From contig CALQEM020000025.1 of NCBI GenBank assembly GCA_943329595.2, positions 1 through 24,811 on the forward strand: 24,811 nt of DNA, read 5' to 3'. A program made the position numbers and the translations under genes. Each line of letters starts with the position of its first letter. Position 1 is the first letter of the stretch. Source of the DNA: CAIYMF01 sp943329595. Lineage in GTDB: Bacteria > Actinomycetota > Actinomycetes > S36-B12 > CAIYMF01. The notes under the pieces are model-generated. The model did not search any database. It was not told the DNA's origin and saw nothing but the letters and a program-made list of their open reading frames with translations. Shown piece by piece: positions 14,733 through 22,721 of the stretch.

Positions 14733-17326
14733 TGCTGCGCGCCACCCTGCGCAACATCACCGCGCACCGGCTGCGGCTGGTGCTCACCGCACTGGCCATT
14801 GTGCTCGGTGTGTCGTTTGTATCGGGCACGTTCATTTTCACTGACTCGCTCAAGAAGTCCTTCGACACCCTGTTCACCCAGCGTGGGCCAGACGTGGTGG
14901 TCGAGCCCACCGACCTGCAGCCCTCTGGCGGTGGTGGCGGCGGGGGCCCCGGGGGGGCGTCGCCCGAGCGCTGGCTTCCGGGCTCCACGGTTGCCACCGT
15001 GGCGGGGATACCCGGCGTTGCTGTGGCAGAGGGTTACGTCAGCACGCGAGCAGCGGTGTTGCTCGGCGCCGACGGCAAGCCGCTCGGCGGCCAGAACGAA
15101 TCGTCGAACGGGCGCTCGTGGCTCGCCGACGGACAGCTCAACCCCCTGTCTGTGGCCGTGGGGCGCGCCCCCGAAGGTCCTGCCGAGGTGGCCATCGACC
15201 GGGCGTCGGCCGACAAGGCTGGCGTGTCGGTGGGCGGAACCATCTCGTTGGCGCCGCCGAGGGTTGTGGAGGGGCAGAGCGTGGTGTCGCTCACCGTGGT
15301 GGGCATCCTCGACGACAGCATCAGCGCCTCGTTTGGGGGTGGTTCCATCAGCGTGGTGACCCTGCCCGAGGCGCAGCGACTCTTCGTGGGCCCCGACCGG
15401 CTGAGCTCGGTGCGGGTGATGGCCGAGGCAGGCATGAGCCAGGAACAGCTCGCCAGCTCCCTCCGGAAGGAACTGGGCGCCGGGGTGAGCGTGACCACCG
15501 GTCAGCAGCAGCGCGACCGCTCCGCGCAGCGACTGCAGGAGCAGTTGCAGTTCCTCAACACCTTCCTGCTGGTCTTCGCACTGATCGCCCTGTTCGTTGC
15601 CTCGTTCCTGATCTACAACACGTTCTCAATGCTGGTCGCCCAGCGCACTCGCGAACTGGCGCTGCTGCGCGCCATTGGGGCTTCGCGCGCCCAGGTGCAA
15701 GGGTCTGTGCTGCTGGAGGCGCTGGTCGTATCCGCGGTCGCTTCGACCATCGGCCTCATCGTGGGCCTCGGCCTGGCCGAGTTGCTGCGCTGGCTCTTCT
15801 CGGCCTTCGGCGCGGCGCTGCCGGGAGGCGCGCTGGTCGTAGCGCCGCGAACCATCGTGGCCACCTATGGCGTTGGTGTTGTGGCCACCCTGGTGTGTGC
15901 ATGGTTCCCGGCCCGCCGTGCTGGTCGCGTTGCGCCGGTGGCCGCCATGCGCGATGACGTGTCGGTTCCGGTCAGGTCGCTGCGGGTGCGCGCCATCGTG
16001 TCGGCAGTGCTGGTGGCCCTCGCTGCCCTGCTGGCGGTCCGCGCACTCACCATCGTCGACGAGGGGGGTCTCTCTGCCTCACTCGTGGGGCTCTCTGCCC
16101 TGTGCGGTGTCGTGGCGGCGATCGCTGCCGCCGCCTTCCTCGCCCGGCCCGTGCTCGGGTTCCTCGGACTTCCGTTGCGCGGAGCGGTATCGCGGCTGGC
16201 CGTGGAGAACGGCCGTCGCAACCCGAGGCGAACCGCGGCCACCTCGACCGCACTCACGATTGGTATCGCCCTGATGGCAGCACTGTCGGTGATTGCCTCC
16301 TCGGCCACCGCCTCGGTGCTGGCGGCGGTCGATGAAACCATTGGCGCTGACTTCGTGGTGCTCGGGGTGGGCTTCCGACCGTTTCCCGCTGAGGTGTTCG
16401 ATGCCGCGAAGGCCACTCCCGGCATTAGTCTCTCGACGTACGTGCGGCAGACCGTGGCTCGGCCAGCAGGTGGGGCTGCGGATCAGAACCAGCCCCGCTC
16501 GGGCGATCGCACCGTGCTCACCGGCGTCGAGCCCGAGTCCTTCGCGAGCGCGCTGAATCTCACGTTCACGGCCGGCGCGCTCGCACCGCTGGCGAGAGGT
16601 TCGGTGCTCGTCGACTCCGACCTAGCCAAGGCCAACGGTTACCGACTGGGTGACGACATCCGGGTGAGGCTCGCCGAGGGGGAAACGCCTCTGAGGGTGG
16701 CTGGCATCTATGAGCCAGCCGTCTTCTACCGCGGCTTCATCGTGTCGATGCCCACCTTCTCCGCGGTCAGCACCGTCGAACAGGACACGGCGGTGTACCT
16801 GAACGTCGAGCCGGGAAGTGATGCGGCAACGGTGCGCGCCGACCTCGACTCGCGGCTCGCTGCCTATCCGACGGTGACCGTTCAGGACCAGACCGAACTC
16901 AAGAATGCCGTGTCGTCGCAGGTGAACTCACTGCTGGGATTCCTGTTCGCACTCCTCGCGCTGGCCGTGGTGATCGCCATTCTGGGGATTATCAACACGC
17001 TCCTGCTGTCGGTCGTCGAGCGCACACGCGAGATCGGCCTCATTCGCGCGGTGGGGGCGACCCGTGCGCAAGTGCGGCGCATGGTGGTGCTGGAGTCGGT
17101 GCTCATCGCGTTGTTCGGCGCCCTGGTAGGTGTTGTGGTGGGCGTGGTCTACGGGGTGCTGCTTCAGCGCGCGCTCGTCGACCAGGGCATCGGCGTATTG
17201 GCCATCCCATGGGCGCGCATCGCGATGCTGGTGCTGCTGGCCGCGGTCGGTGGGGTGCTCGCCGCGCTGTGGCCTGCCCGACGAGCCGCCCGGCTGAATG
17301 TGCTGGGCGCTATCTCATCAGCCTAG
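14732..17326 (+). CDS. FtsX/MacB-type ABC transporter permease
   Basis: An 864-residue permease with two FtsX-type halves. Residues about 15-37 are the first membrane helix, then a large extracytoplasmic MacB-like domain (40-270). Membrane helices follow near 276-298, 325-352 and 373-393, with two more (418-440, 449-470) linking to the second half. There a helix (504-528) precedes a second extracytoplasmic domain (530-730) and three C-terminal helices. Each half has the conserved cytoplasmic ERTRE/RTRELALLRAIGA-type loop and ends in a PARRA motif. A glycine run (about 66-75) sits in the first outer domain and is encoded by a G-rich stretch. It may export lipid or peptide; function is not assignable. 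It converges on the HAD gene with a seven-base gap. Confidence 0.93.
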   Translation: MLRATLRNITAHRLRLVLTALAIVLGVSFVSGTFIFTDSLKKSFDTLFTQRGPDVVVEPTDLQPSGGGGGGGPGGASPERWLPGSTVATVAGIPGVAVAEGYVSTRAAVLLGADGKPLGGQNESSNGRSWLADGQLNPLSVAVGRAPEGPAEVAIDRASADKAGVSVGGTISLAPPRVVEGQSVVSLTVVGILDDSISASFGGGSISVVTLPEAQRLFVGPDRLSSVRVMAEAGMSQEQLASSLRKELGAGVSVTTGQQQRDRSAQRLQEQLQFLNTFLLVFALIALFVASFLIYNTFSMLVAQRTRELALLRAIGASRAQVQGSVLLEALVVSAVASTIGLIVGLGLAELLRWLFSAFGAALPGGALVVAPRTIVATYGVGVVATLVCAWFPARRAGRVAPVAAMRDDVSVPVRSLRVRAIVSAVLVALAALLAVRALTIVDEGGLSASLVGLSALCGVVAAIAAAAFLARPVLGFLGLPLRGAVSRLAVENGRRNPRRTAATSTALTIGIALMAALSVIASSATASVLAAVDETIGADFVVLGVGFRPFPAEVFDAAKATPGISLSTYVRQTVARPAGGAADQNQPRSGDRTVLTGVEPESFASALNLTFTAGALAPLARGSVLVDSDLAKANGYRLGDDIRVRLAEGETPLRVAGIYEPAVFYRGFIVSMPTFSAVSTVEQDTAVYLNVEPGSDAATVRADLDSRLAAYPTVTVQDQTELKNAVSSQVNSLLGFLFALLALAVVIAILGIINTLLLSVVERTREIGLIRAVGATRAQVRRMVVLESVLIALFGALVGVVVGVVYGVLLQRALVDQGIGVLAIPWARIAMLVLLAAVGGVLAALWPARRAARLNVLGAISSA

Positions 17327-17333
17327 GTGTGCG

Positions 17334-18020
17334 TTACCGAGTCAGGTTGGCGTCCCGAACCCACTCGTGGAGATGAGCGGCGGTGACGTCGGCGAGCGAC
17401 TCGACCACAATGAGCCGCGGTGCGGGCTCGATGGTCACTAAATGCGGGATCGCCACCACCACTCCCCCACTGGCAAGACCGGCCGCGACCCCCGTAGGCG
17501 AGTCCTCGAGCACCGCGCACCACTCGGGGTCGACACCGAGGCGGGCAGCGGCAATCAGGTAGGGGTCGGGGTGCGGCTTCGATCGAGTCACCTCATCGCC
17601 GGCGACCGTAGTGACGAAGTGGTCGGCGCCGAGTCGGTCGAGCACGACGTTAACGAGGGCTCGCGTCGACGCCGATACGAGTGCCAGAGGGATGCCCGCC
17701 TCGACCAGTGAGTCGAGTAGTTCGCGGGTTCCCTCGGTGAAGCTGATGTCGCCCGCACGCAGGTGCGCCTCGACGGTGCTCAGTAGCAGGGCGCCGACAT
17801 CGTCGGCGGGCATGTCGGTGTGAGAGATGTCCAACATGTGTGTCACCACTCGCTCAAGGGGTCCCCCCAGGCAAAGTTCCTGGTCTGCTCGCGTCCACAC
17901 GCCTCCGAGGGTGGCCATGGTGTCGACTTCGGCGAGCAGCCACAGGGCCTCGGTGTCGACAAGCGTGCCGTCCATGTCGACCAGCACTGCGGCGGCGGCG
18001 GGTCGGTCGAGCGGAATCAT
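17334..18020 (-). CDS. HAD-superfamily phosphatase (beta-phosphoglucomutase-like)
   Basis: A 228-residue HAD hydrolase with all four motifs: DMDGT (Asp15 nucleophile, Asp17), Ser116 in LVSAST, Lys148 in RSKPHPDPY, and Glu172/Asp173 in VLEDSPTG. The alpha-helical cap between motifs I and II (about 25-90) places it in the subclass of small sugar-phosphate phosphatases and phosphoglucomutases. The specific substrate is unknown. ATG 18020 lies six bases after TAGTGT with no Shine-Dalgarno site. It is divergent from the alpha/beta hydrolase and convergent with the ABC permease. Confidence 0.9.
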   Translation of the reverse strand: MIPLDRPAAAAVLVDMDGTLVDTEALWLLAEVDTMATLGGVWTRADQELCLGGPLERVVTHMLDISHTDMPADDVGALLLSTVEAHLRAGDISFTEGTRELLDSLVEAGIPLALVSASTRALVNVVLDRLGADHFVTTVAGDEVTRSKPHPDPYLIAAARLGVDPEWCAVLEDSPTGVAAGLASGGVVVAIPHLVTIEPAPRLIVVESLADVTAAHLHEWVRDANLTR

Positions 18021-18063
18021 AGGTCGACACTACCGACCGTCCGGTTGGAGGTAGCCTCACTAC
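18021..18063. promoter_or_regulatory. Back-to-back leaderless promoters (HAD / alpha-beta hydrolase)
   Basis: TAGTGT (18032-18027, minus) is six bases before the HAD ATG, and TAGCCT (18052-18057, plus) is six bases before the GTG at 18064. The whole gap is 43 bases, too short for two separate full promoters with leaders. Confidence 0.5.
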
Positions 18064-18975
18064 GTGCCCGATGAGACCCGACACACACCCGAAGAACATG
18101 AACGCCTCGAACTCGTCGTCGACGAGGTTTCGGGCCGAGATGGACCCTCGGTGGTACTGCTGCACGGGCTCACCCAGCAACGAAAGTTCTGGATGCCCGT
18201 GATGAAGCGACTCATGAGTGACCCCGCGCATCCTCGGATCATCGCCGTGGATCTTCGCGGGCATGGTGAGTCTGCTCGCCCCGAGGGGGGGTACGGCGTG
18301 GCCTCCTGCGCAGCTGATGTCGTGGCGGTGATGGAGAGCCTGTCGCTCGAGCACAGCGTCGTCGTGGGGCACTCGTGGGGAGCGTCGGTCGCACTGTCAG
18401 TGGCTGCAGCTCGACACGACCTCGTATCGGCCGTCGTGGCCCTCGATGGCGGGTTCGTTCGACTCTCCGATCTCGGCGATCGCGAGCAGGTGCGAGAGCG
18501 ACTACTCCCGCCACGATTCGGCATTCCACTTGATGAGCTCATGGCGTCGATCTCGTCGGGGCTGCTGGCGCCCTGGTGGAGCGATGAGGTGCGCGATGCG
18601 CTGCTGCCCACGTTCGAGGTGGGTGACGACGGCCTCGCCCGCACGCGACTCGGGTACGAGCGTCACCTGATGGTGCTCGACGGACTCCTCGACTTCGAGC
18701 CCGAGGAGGTGCTCCCCAAGATCCTGTGCCCCGCCTGGCTGATTCAGTGCGAGCCGTTGCCGAATCCTGACGACCCCTATGCCTCCAGTGAGTGGCAGCA
18801 GATGGGTGAGAACTCGCTGCAGGCCGCGGTCGCGATGCTGGTGCAGGCCAGGGTGCAGCGATGGGCGGGGGCGCTTCACGACGTACCCTTGCAGTGGCCG
18901 TGGTTGGTGGCCGGGTTGATCAGAGCCTGCGTCGCAGAGGTCTCTCGCCCGACGCAGGGATCGAGGAAGCAGTGA
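18064..18975 (+). CDS. Alpha/beta-fold hydrolase
   Basis: A 303-residue soluble esterase- or lipase-like hydrolase. The oxyanion loop is LLHGLTQ (32-38), the nucleophile Ser104 is in GHSWGAS, and a candidate catalytic His272 is in ALHDVPLQWP. DLRGHGES (63-70) is the usual strand-4 motif. The acidic triad member is not obvious: the place where it is expected reads WLIQCEPLPNPDD. The start is GTG 18064, six bases after TAGCCT. The stop TGA is part of the Shine-Dalgarno sequence (GAGGGGG) of the next gene, so it is in one transcript with the PAC2 gene. The substrate is unknown. Confidence 0.88.
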   Translation: MPDETRHTPEEHERLELVVDEVSGRDGPSVVLLHGLTQQRKFWMPVMKRLMSDPAHPRIIAVDLRGHGESARPEGGYGVASCAADVVAVMESLSLEHSVVVGHSWGASVALSVAAARHDLVSAVVALDGGFVRLSDLGDREQVRERLLPPRFGIPLDELMASISSGLLAPWWSDEVRDALLPTFEVGDDGLARTRLGYERHLMVLDGLLDFEPEEVLPKILCPAWLIQCEPLPNPDDPYASSEWQQMGENSLQAAVAMLVQARVQRWAGALHDVPLQWPWLVAGLIRACVAEVSRPTQGSRKQ

Positions 18976-18985
18976 GGGGGTCGAC

Positions 18986-19837
18986 GTGAATCAGCCTTTC
19001 CAAACGATTCCGGAGTTGCTGGCGCCGGTGATGGTCGTCGCCTTCGAGGGATGGAACGATGCCGGCGACGCTGCCACCGACGCGATCGAGCACCTTGAGG
19101 AGGCCTGGGGGGCGTCCCCGTGGGCCGAGATCGACCCTGAGCCCTACTACGACTACCAGGTCAACCGACCGCTCACGCACATCGACGAGCATCAGGTGCG
19201 GCATATCACCTGGCCCACGACGAGACTGTCCATCGCCCGCATCCCCCTCGCGCAGCGCGACGTGGTGCTCGTGAGGGGTATCGAGCCGAACATGCGCTGG
19301 CGCGGCTTCTGTGACGAGCTCCTCACCTATGCTCGCGCGCTCAGCATCGAAATGGTGGTGAGTCTGGGGTCGCTGCTCGCCGACACCCCACACACTCGCC
19401 CGGTGCCCGTTTCCGGAGTGACCACTGACGAGGGGCTCATCGAGAGCCTGGGCTTCGAGCCCTCTCGCTACGAGGGCCCCACCGGAATCGTGGGGGTGCT
19501 GCAGGCTGCCTGCCAGGCCGCTGGCATCCCGTCGGTGTCTCTGTGGGCCGCGATCCCCCACTACGTCGCGCACCCGCCCTGCCCCAAGGCGACAATGGCC
19601 CTGCTGACCCGACTCGAGGACGTGCTCGACATCTCGGTACCGCTCGGTGACCTCGCCGACGACGCAGGCGCGTGGCAACTAGGGGTCGACGAACTCGCCG
19701 AGGATGATTCCGAGATCGCCGACTACGTGCGCCACCTCGAGGAGACCCAGGACGCCGCTGAACTGCCCGAGGCTAGCGGCGAGGCGATCGCGCGCGAGTT
19801 TGAGCGCTACCTGCGACGCCGCGGCGGCGACAGCTAA
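18986..19837 (+). CDS. PAC2-family protein
   Basis: A 283-residue member of the PAC2 (DUF75) family, named after eukaryotic proteasome assembly chaperone 2. Family signs are MVVAFEGWNDAGDAATDAIEHL near the N-terminus (15-36), then LVRGIEPNMRWRGFCDEL, VSLGSLLADTPHTRPVPVSG, GPTGIVGVLQAAC and PSVSLWAAIPHYV. The C-terminal 60 residues are acidic and helical. Bacterial members have no proven role; a part in proteasome assembly is inferred only from the fold and from repeated linkage to actinobacterial proteasome genes. The GTG start has a strong GAGGGGG five bases upstream. It ends ahead of a palindromic repeat and a convergent nuclease gene. Confidence 0.92.
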   Translation: MNQPFQTIPELLAPVMVVAFEGWNDAGDAATDAIEHLEEAWGASPWAEIDPEPYYDYQVNRPLTHIDEHQVRHITWPTTRLSIARIPLAQRDVVLVRGIEPNMRWRGFCDELLTYARALSIEMVVSLGSLLADTPHTRPVPVSGVTTDEGLIESLGFEPSRYEGPTGIVGVLQAACQAAGIPSVSLWAAIPHYVAHPPCPKATMALLTRLEDVLDISVPLGDLADDAGAWQLGVDELAEDDSEIADYVRHLEETQDAAELPEASGEAIAREFERYLRRRGGDS

Positions 19838-19909
19838 CGTCGCCGTCAGAGTCGGCCGAGCCCGGCGACTGCGCGCAGTAGTTCCTGCCCGCAGCCTCTC
19901 CCCTCCCAG

Positions 19910-19956
19910 AACTTGTGTCAGAAATGGACACCGTTCGTCTGAAACTGACACAAGGT
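19910..19956. repeat. Palindromic hairpin repeat, copy 1
   Basis: CTTGTGTCAG (19912-19921) pairs with CTGACACAAG (19945-19954), with weaker pairing inside. Bases 19910-19932 are identical to the reverse complement of 21023-21045 in copy 2. It lies between the converging PAC2 and DUF559 genes and could act as a shared transcript end. Confidence 0.75.
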
Positions 19957-19983
19957 GCGAGGGCACGAGTGGTGAGTCGAGGA

Positions 19984-20910
19984 TCAGCGCAATCGCGCCG
20001 CGCACATGGCCATGGCGGTGCGCACCTGGGCCACGACCCACTCGGGCTCGTAAACCAGCTGATGCCACGTAAAACGGAGTACGGTCCAACCGTCGAGCGA
20101 GAGGGCATTCTGGCGACGCCGGTCGTGTTCGAAGGCGCTGGCGCCGCTGTGGGCGGCGCGGCCATCGATTTCGATGCAGAGACGCAGATGAGGGAAGGCG
20201 AAATCGAGCTCGGCGCGGGGCCGCCCGTGCTGGTCGCGCACCACGTAGTTCGCAACCCAATCGGTAATCCCGGCCGCGCGGAAGAGTCGGGCGCAGCGAC
20301 GCTCGCCGTCGGAGTGTGTTCCCTCGGCGATGCTGAGGCTCAACCGGCGCAGTCGTGCCGCTCCAGCCCGCCCGCGTCCCAGCCGAACGTGCACTGCGTC
20401 GAACCAGTCGTCGGCCGTTAACCACCTGCGCTGAAGCGCCAGATCGAGTAGTTCGCGCGACTGTGGCACGGTCACACTGATCACGGTGTCGAGCAAAGCG
20501 TCGATCGGCGCTGCTAAGTGCAAACCCCGGATCTCCCGAACCTGCCGAGGCAGGTCGTCACGGAGCAATCGCACGCCTCCCAGCCGTGGCATCGAGGGAC
20601 GAGGCACCCAGGCGACCAGCATTCGATCGGAGATGTCGATGCCCTGTAGTCGCAGAGCAGTGGGCCCCGATACCAATGACTGAGGGCCGAGGCGCAACTG
20701 CAGGGCCGTCGCATCGCCGATGTCGCGAACGGACTCGGTCGCGGGAACCACGATGACACCCAGGTACGCGCGCCAGCGTCCGGTCGACAGCAGTCGACTT
20801 ACCATGCGCGGGTTGACGCCAATTTCGGCGACCTGCGCGCGGCTCACGATTCCGTGCTGGGCGCGGGCAAGGTGCTCCACCTCGACGACCGACCAGTGCG
20901 AGCTGCGCAT
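19984..20910 (-). CDS. AbiEi-like N-terminal domain / DUF559 putative nuclease
   Basis: The product of 308 residues has two parts. The N-terminal part (about 5-130) resembles the winged-helix AbiEi antitoxin region found in type IV toxin–antitoxin systems (LARAQHGIVSRAQVAEIGV, WRAYLGVIVV). The C-terminal part (about 200-308) is DUF559, related to Vsr and PD-(D/E)XK endonucleases, with Asp236, Glu247 and Asp249 in ELDFAF and CIEIDGRAAH, then DRRRQN and WTVLRFTW. Such fusions are common in actinobacteria, often alone, without a proven function. I start at ATG 20910; TTG at 20928 would add six residues. No partner toxin gene is adjacent. It is flanked on both sides by the same palindromic repeat. 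Confidence 0.8.
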   Translation of the reverse strand: MRSSHWSVVEVEHLARAQHGIVSRAQVAEIGVNPRMVSRLLSTGRWRAYLGVIVVPATESVRDIGDATALQLRLGPQSLVSGPTALRLQGIDISDRMLVAWVPRPSMPRLGGVRLLRDDLPRQVREIRGLHLAAPIDALLDTVISVTVPQSRELLDLALQRRWLTADDWFDAVHVRLGRGRAGAARLRRLSLSIAEGTHSDGERRCARLFRAAGITDWVANYVVRDQHGRPRAELDFAFPHLRLCIEIDGRAAHSGASAFEHDRRRQNALSLDGWTVLRFTWHQLVYEPEWVVAQVRTAMAMCAARLR

Positions 20911-20949
20911 TGCTACAGAGTGCCCCAAGCGCAGGGACCGTCGAGAAAT

Positions 20950-20958
20950 TTATCCACA
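20950..20958 (+). other. Single DnaA-box-like nonamer
   Basis: TTATCCACA matches the standard DnaA-box consensus exactly, about 40 bases upstream of the DUF559 start, next to a TAAATT that could be its -10 box on the minus strand. It is a single copy with no AT-rich unwinding region, so this is not an origin. Confidence 0.3.
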
Positions 20959-20997
20959 GGCGTGCGATACGTGACCGTCCCGACCGACCTATCCCCG

Positions 20998-21046
20998 GAA
21001 CTTGTGTCAGAAACGGACAGCTGGTGTCCATTTCTGACACAAGTTC
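20998..21046. repeat. Palindromic hairpin repeat, copy 2
   Basis: Arms 20998-21019 and 21025-21046 pair over 22 bases with one mismatch around a five-base loop (GCTGG). It begins 28 bases past the pgi stop and could end pgi transcription, though no T-run follows on the minus strand. Confidence 0.85.
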
Positions 21047-21074
21047 GGGAAAAGAGAGGGGGCGGGGGCGAGGC

Positions 21075-22721
21075 TCAGGCTCTCCGCTCTCGGTACCTCG
21101 CGATGAGGGCCGCCGTCGAGGGGTCGACGCCCTCAGGAATGTCGGCGCCGGTGAGCGACGGAATGATGCGCTGGGCCATCACCTTGCCCAGCTCGACTCC
21201 CCACTGGTCGAAGCTGTCGATACCCCACACGCAGCCCTGCACGAACACGATGTGCTCGTAGAGCGCGACGAGCGAGCCGAGCGCGAACGGAGTGAGCTCG
21301 TCGAGCATCAGCATGCTGGAGGGACGGTTGCCCTCCATGACCTTGTGGGCGACCACCGATTCGGGAGTGCCGTCGGCGCGAACCTCGTCGGCCGTGCGGC
21401 CGAACGCCATCACCGACGCCTGCGCAAGCACGTTGGCCACCAGAATGTCGTGGTGATCGCCGAGCGGGTTGAGCGAGCGCGCGAACACGATGAAGTCGGC
21501 GGGCACAAGCGTGGTGCCCTGGTGCAGCAACTGGTAGAACGAGTGCTGGCCGTTGGTGCCCGGCTCTCCCCAGTAGATGGCGCCCGTGAGGTGGTCGACG
21601 GATGAGCCGTCGAGGGTGACGTGCTTACCGTTGCTCTCCATGGTCAGCTGCTGCAGGTACGCGGGAAAGCGTTTCAGATACTGCTCGTACGGGAGCACCG
21701 CCACTGTCTGCGCGTCGAAGAAGTCGCGGTACCACAGGCCGATGAGACCCATAATCGCCGCGATGTTCGACTCGAGCGGCGCCGTGCGCACGTGCTCGTC
21801 GATGGCATGGAAGCCGGCGAGCATGTCTCGAAAGGCTGCGGGGCCGACCGCGATCATGGTCGACAGTCCGATAGCGGAGTCCATCGAGTAGCGACCCCCC
21901 ACCCAGTCCCAGAAACCGAACATGTTCGCAGTGTCGATTCCGAACGATTCGACTCCGCTGGAGTTGGTGCTTACAGCCACGAAGTGCTTGGCGATGTCGA
22001 CGTCGGCGCCGAGCCCCGCCACAAGCCACTCGCGCGCCGAGCGCGCGTTCGTCATCGTTTCGAGGGTGGTGAACGTCTTCGACGACACGATGAAGAGCGT
22101 CTCCGCCGGGTCGAGGTCGAGCGTCGCCTCGGCGATATCGGTTCCGTCGACATTCGATACGAATCGGAAGGTGATGTCGCGCTTGCTGTAGTGCCTCAAC
22201 GCCTCGTAGGCCATCACTGGGCCGAGGTCTGATCCGCCGATGCCGATGTTGACGATGGCCCGAATTGGAAGCCCGGTGTGACCGGTCCACTCCCCTGAGC
22301 GGACGCGCTCGCTGAACGCGGCCATGCGGTCGAGCACCCCGTTGACCTCGGCCACGACATCGACGCCGTCAACATCGAGCGACAGGGCAGGCGGCATGCG
22401 CAGTGCCACGTGGAGAACCGAGCGGTCCTCGGTGGTGTTGATGCGCTGGCCGGCAAACATGGCTGTGAGCCGTTCGGGAACACCTCGCTCGCGCGCAAGC
22501 GCAAAAAGAAGGGCAAGAGTCTCGTCGGTCACCCGGTGCTTGCTGTAGTCGAGGTGAATGCCGGCCGCATCGGTCTGAAAGCGATCGGCCCGCGAGGGAT
22601 CAGCGGCGAACAGATCGCGCAGGTGGGTGTCGCGCATCTCCTCGGCATGCGTGGAAATGTGGCCCCACATCTCGGTAGGGATCGGGACGTTGCTCAATGC
22701 TGATCCATCACGTGCGGACAT
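21075..22721 (-). CDS. pgi: Glucose-6-phosphate isomerase
   Basis: It interconverts glucose 6-phosphate and fructose 6-phosphate in the cytoplasm. The 548-residue sequence has the family markers HLRDLFAADPSR, LDYSKHRVT, IGIGGSDLGP, SNVDGTDI, SSKTFTTLETMTN, GGRYSMDSAIG, TMESNGKHV and GEPGTNGQHSFYQLLHQG, all intact. I use the ATG at 22721, which lies 28 bases inside zwf. A TTG at 22697 overlaps the zwf stop by four bases (TTGA) and would give MSNVPIPTEMW, similar to the mycobacterial N-terminus (540 residues); it is a serious alternative. A far-upstream start in the same frame runs deep into zwf and is unlikely. Linkage to zwf suggests joint control of the glucose 6-phosphate branch point. Confidence 0.96.
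   Translation of the reverse strand: MSARDGSALSNVPIPTEMWGHISTHAEEMRDTHLRDLFAADPSRADRFQTDAAGIHLDYSKHRVTDETLALLFALARERGVPERLTAMFAGQRINTTEDRSVLHVALRMPPALSLDVDGVDVVAEVNGVLDRMAAFSERVRSGEWTGHTGLPIRAIVNIGIGGSDLGPVMAYEALRHYSKRDITFRFVSNVDGTDIAEATLDLDPAETLFIVSSKTFTTLETMTNARSAREWLVAGLGADVDIAKHFVAVSTNSSGVESFGIDTANMFGFWDWVGGRYSMDSAIGLSTMIAVGPAAFRDMLAGFHAIDEHVRTAPLESNIAAIMGLIGLWYRDFFDAQTVAVLPYEQYLKRFPAYLQQLTMESNGKHVTLDGSSVDHLTGAIYWGEPGTNGQHSFYQLLHQGTTLVPADFIVFARSLNPLGDHHDILVANVLAQASVMAFGRTADEVRADGTPESVVAHKVMEGNRPSSMLMLDELTPFALGSLVALYEHIVFVQGCVWGIDSFDQWGVELGKVMAQRIIPSLTGADIPEGVDPSTAALIARYRERRA

Noticed and set aside
19679..21605. Several frames sharing the peptide CPFLTQV across the palindromic repeats
   Set aside because: The shared peptide comes from translating the hairpin repeats; the frames themselves are shadows of real genes.
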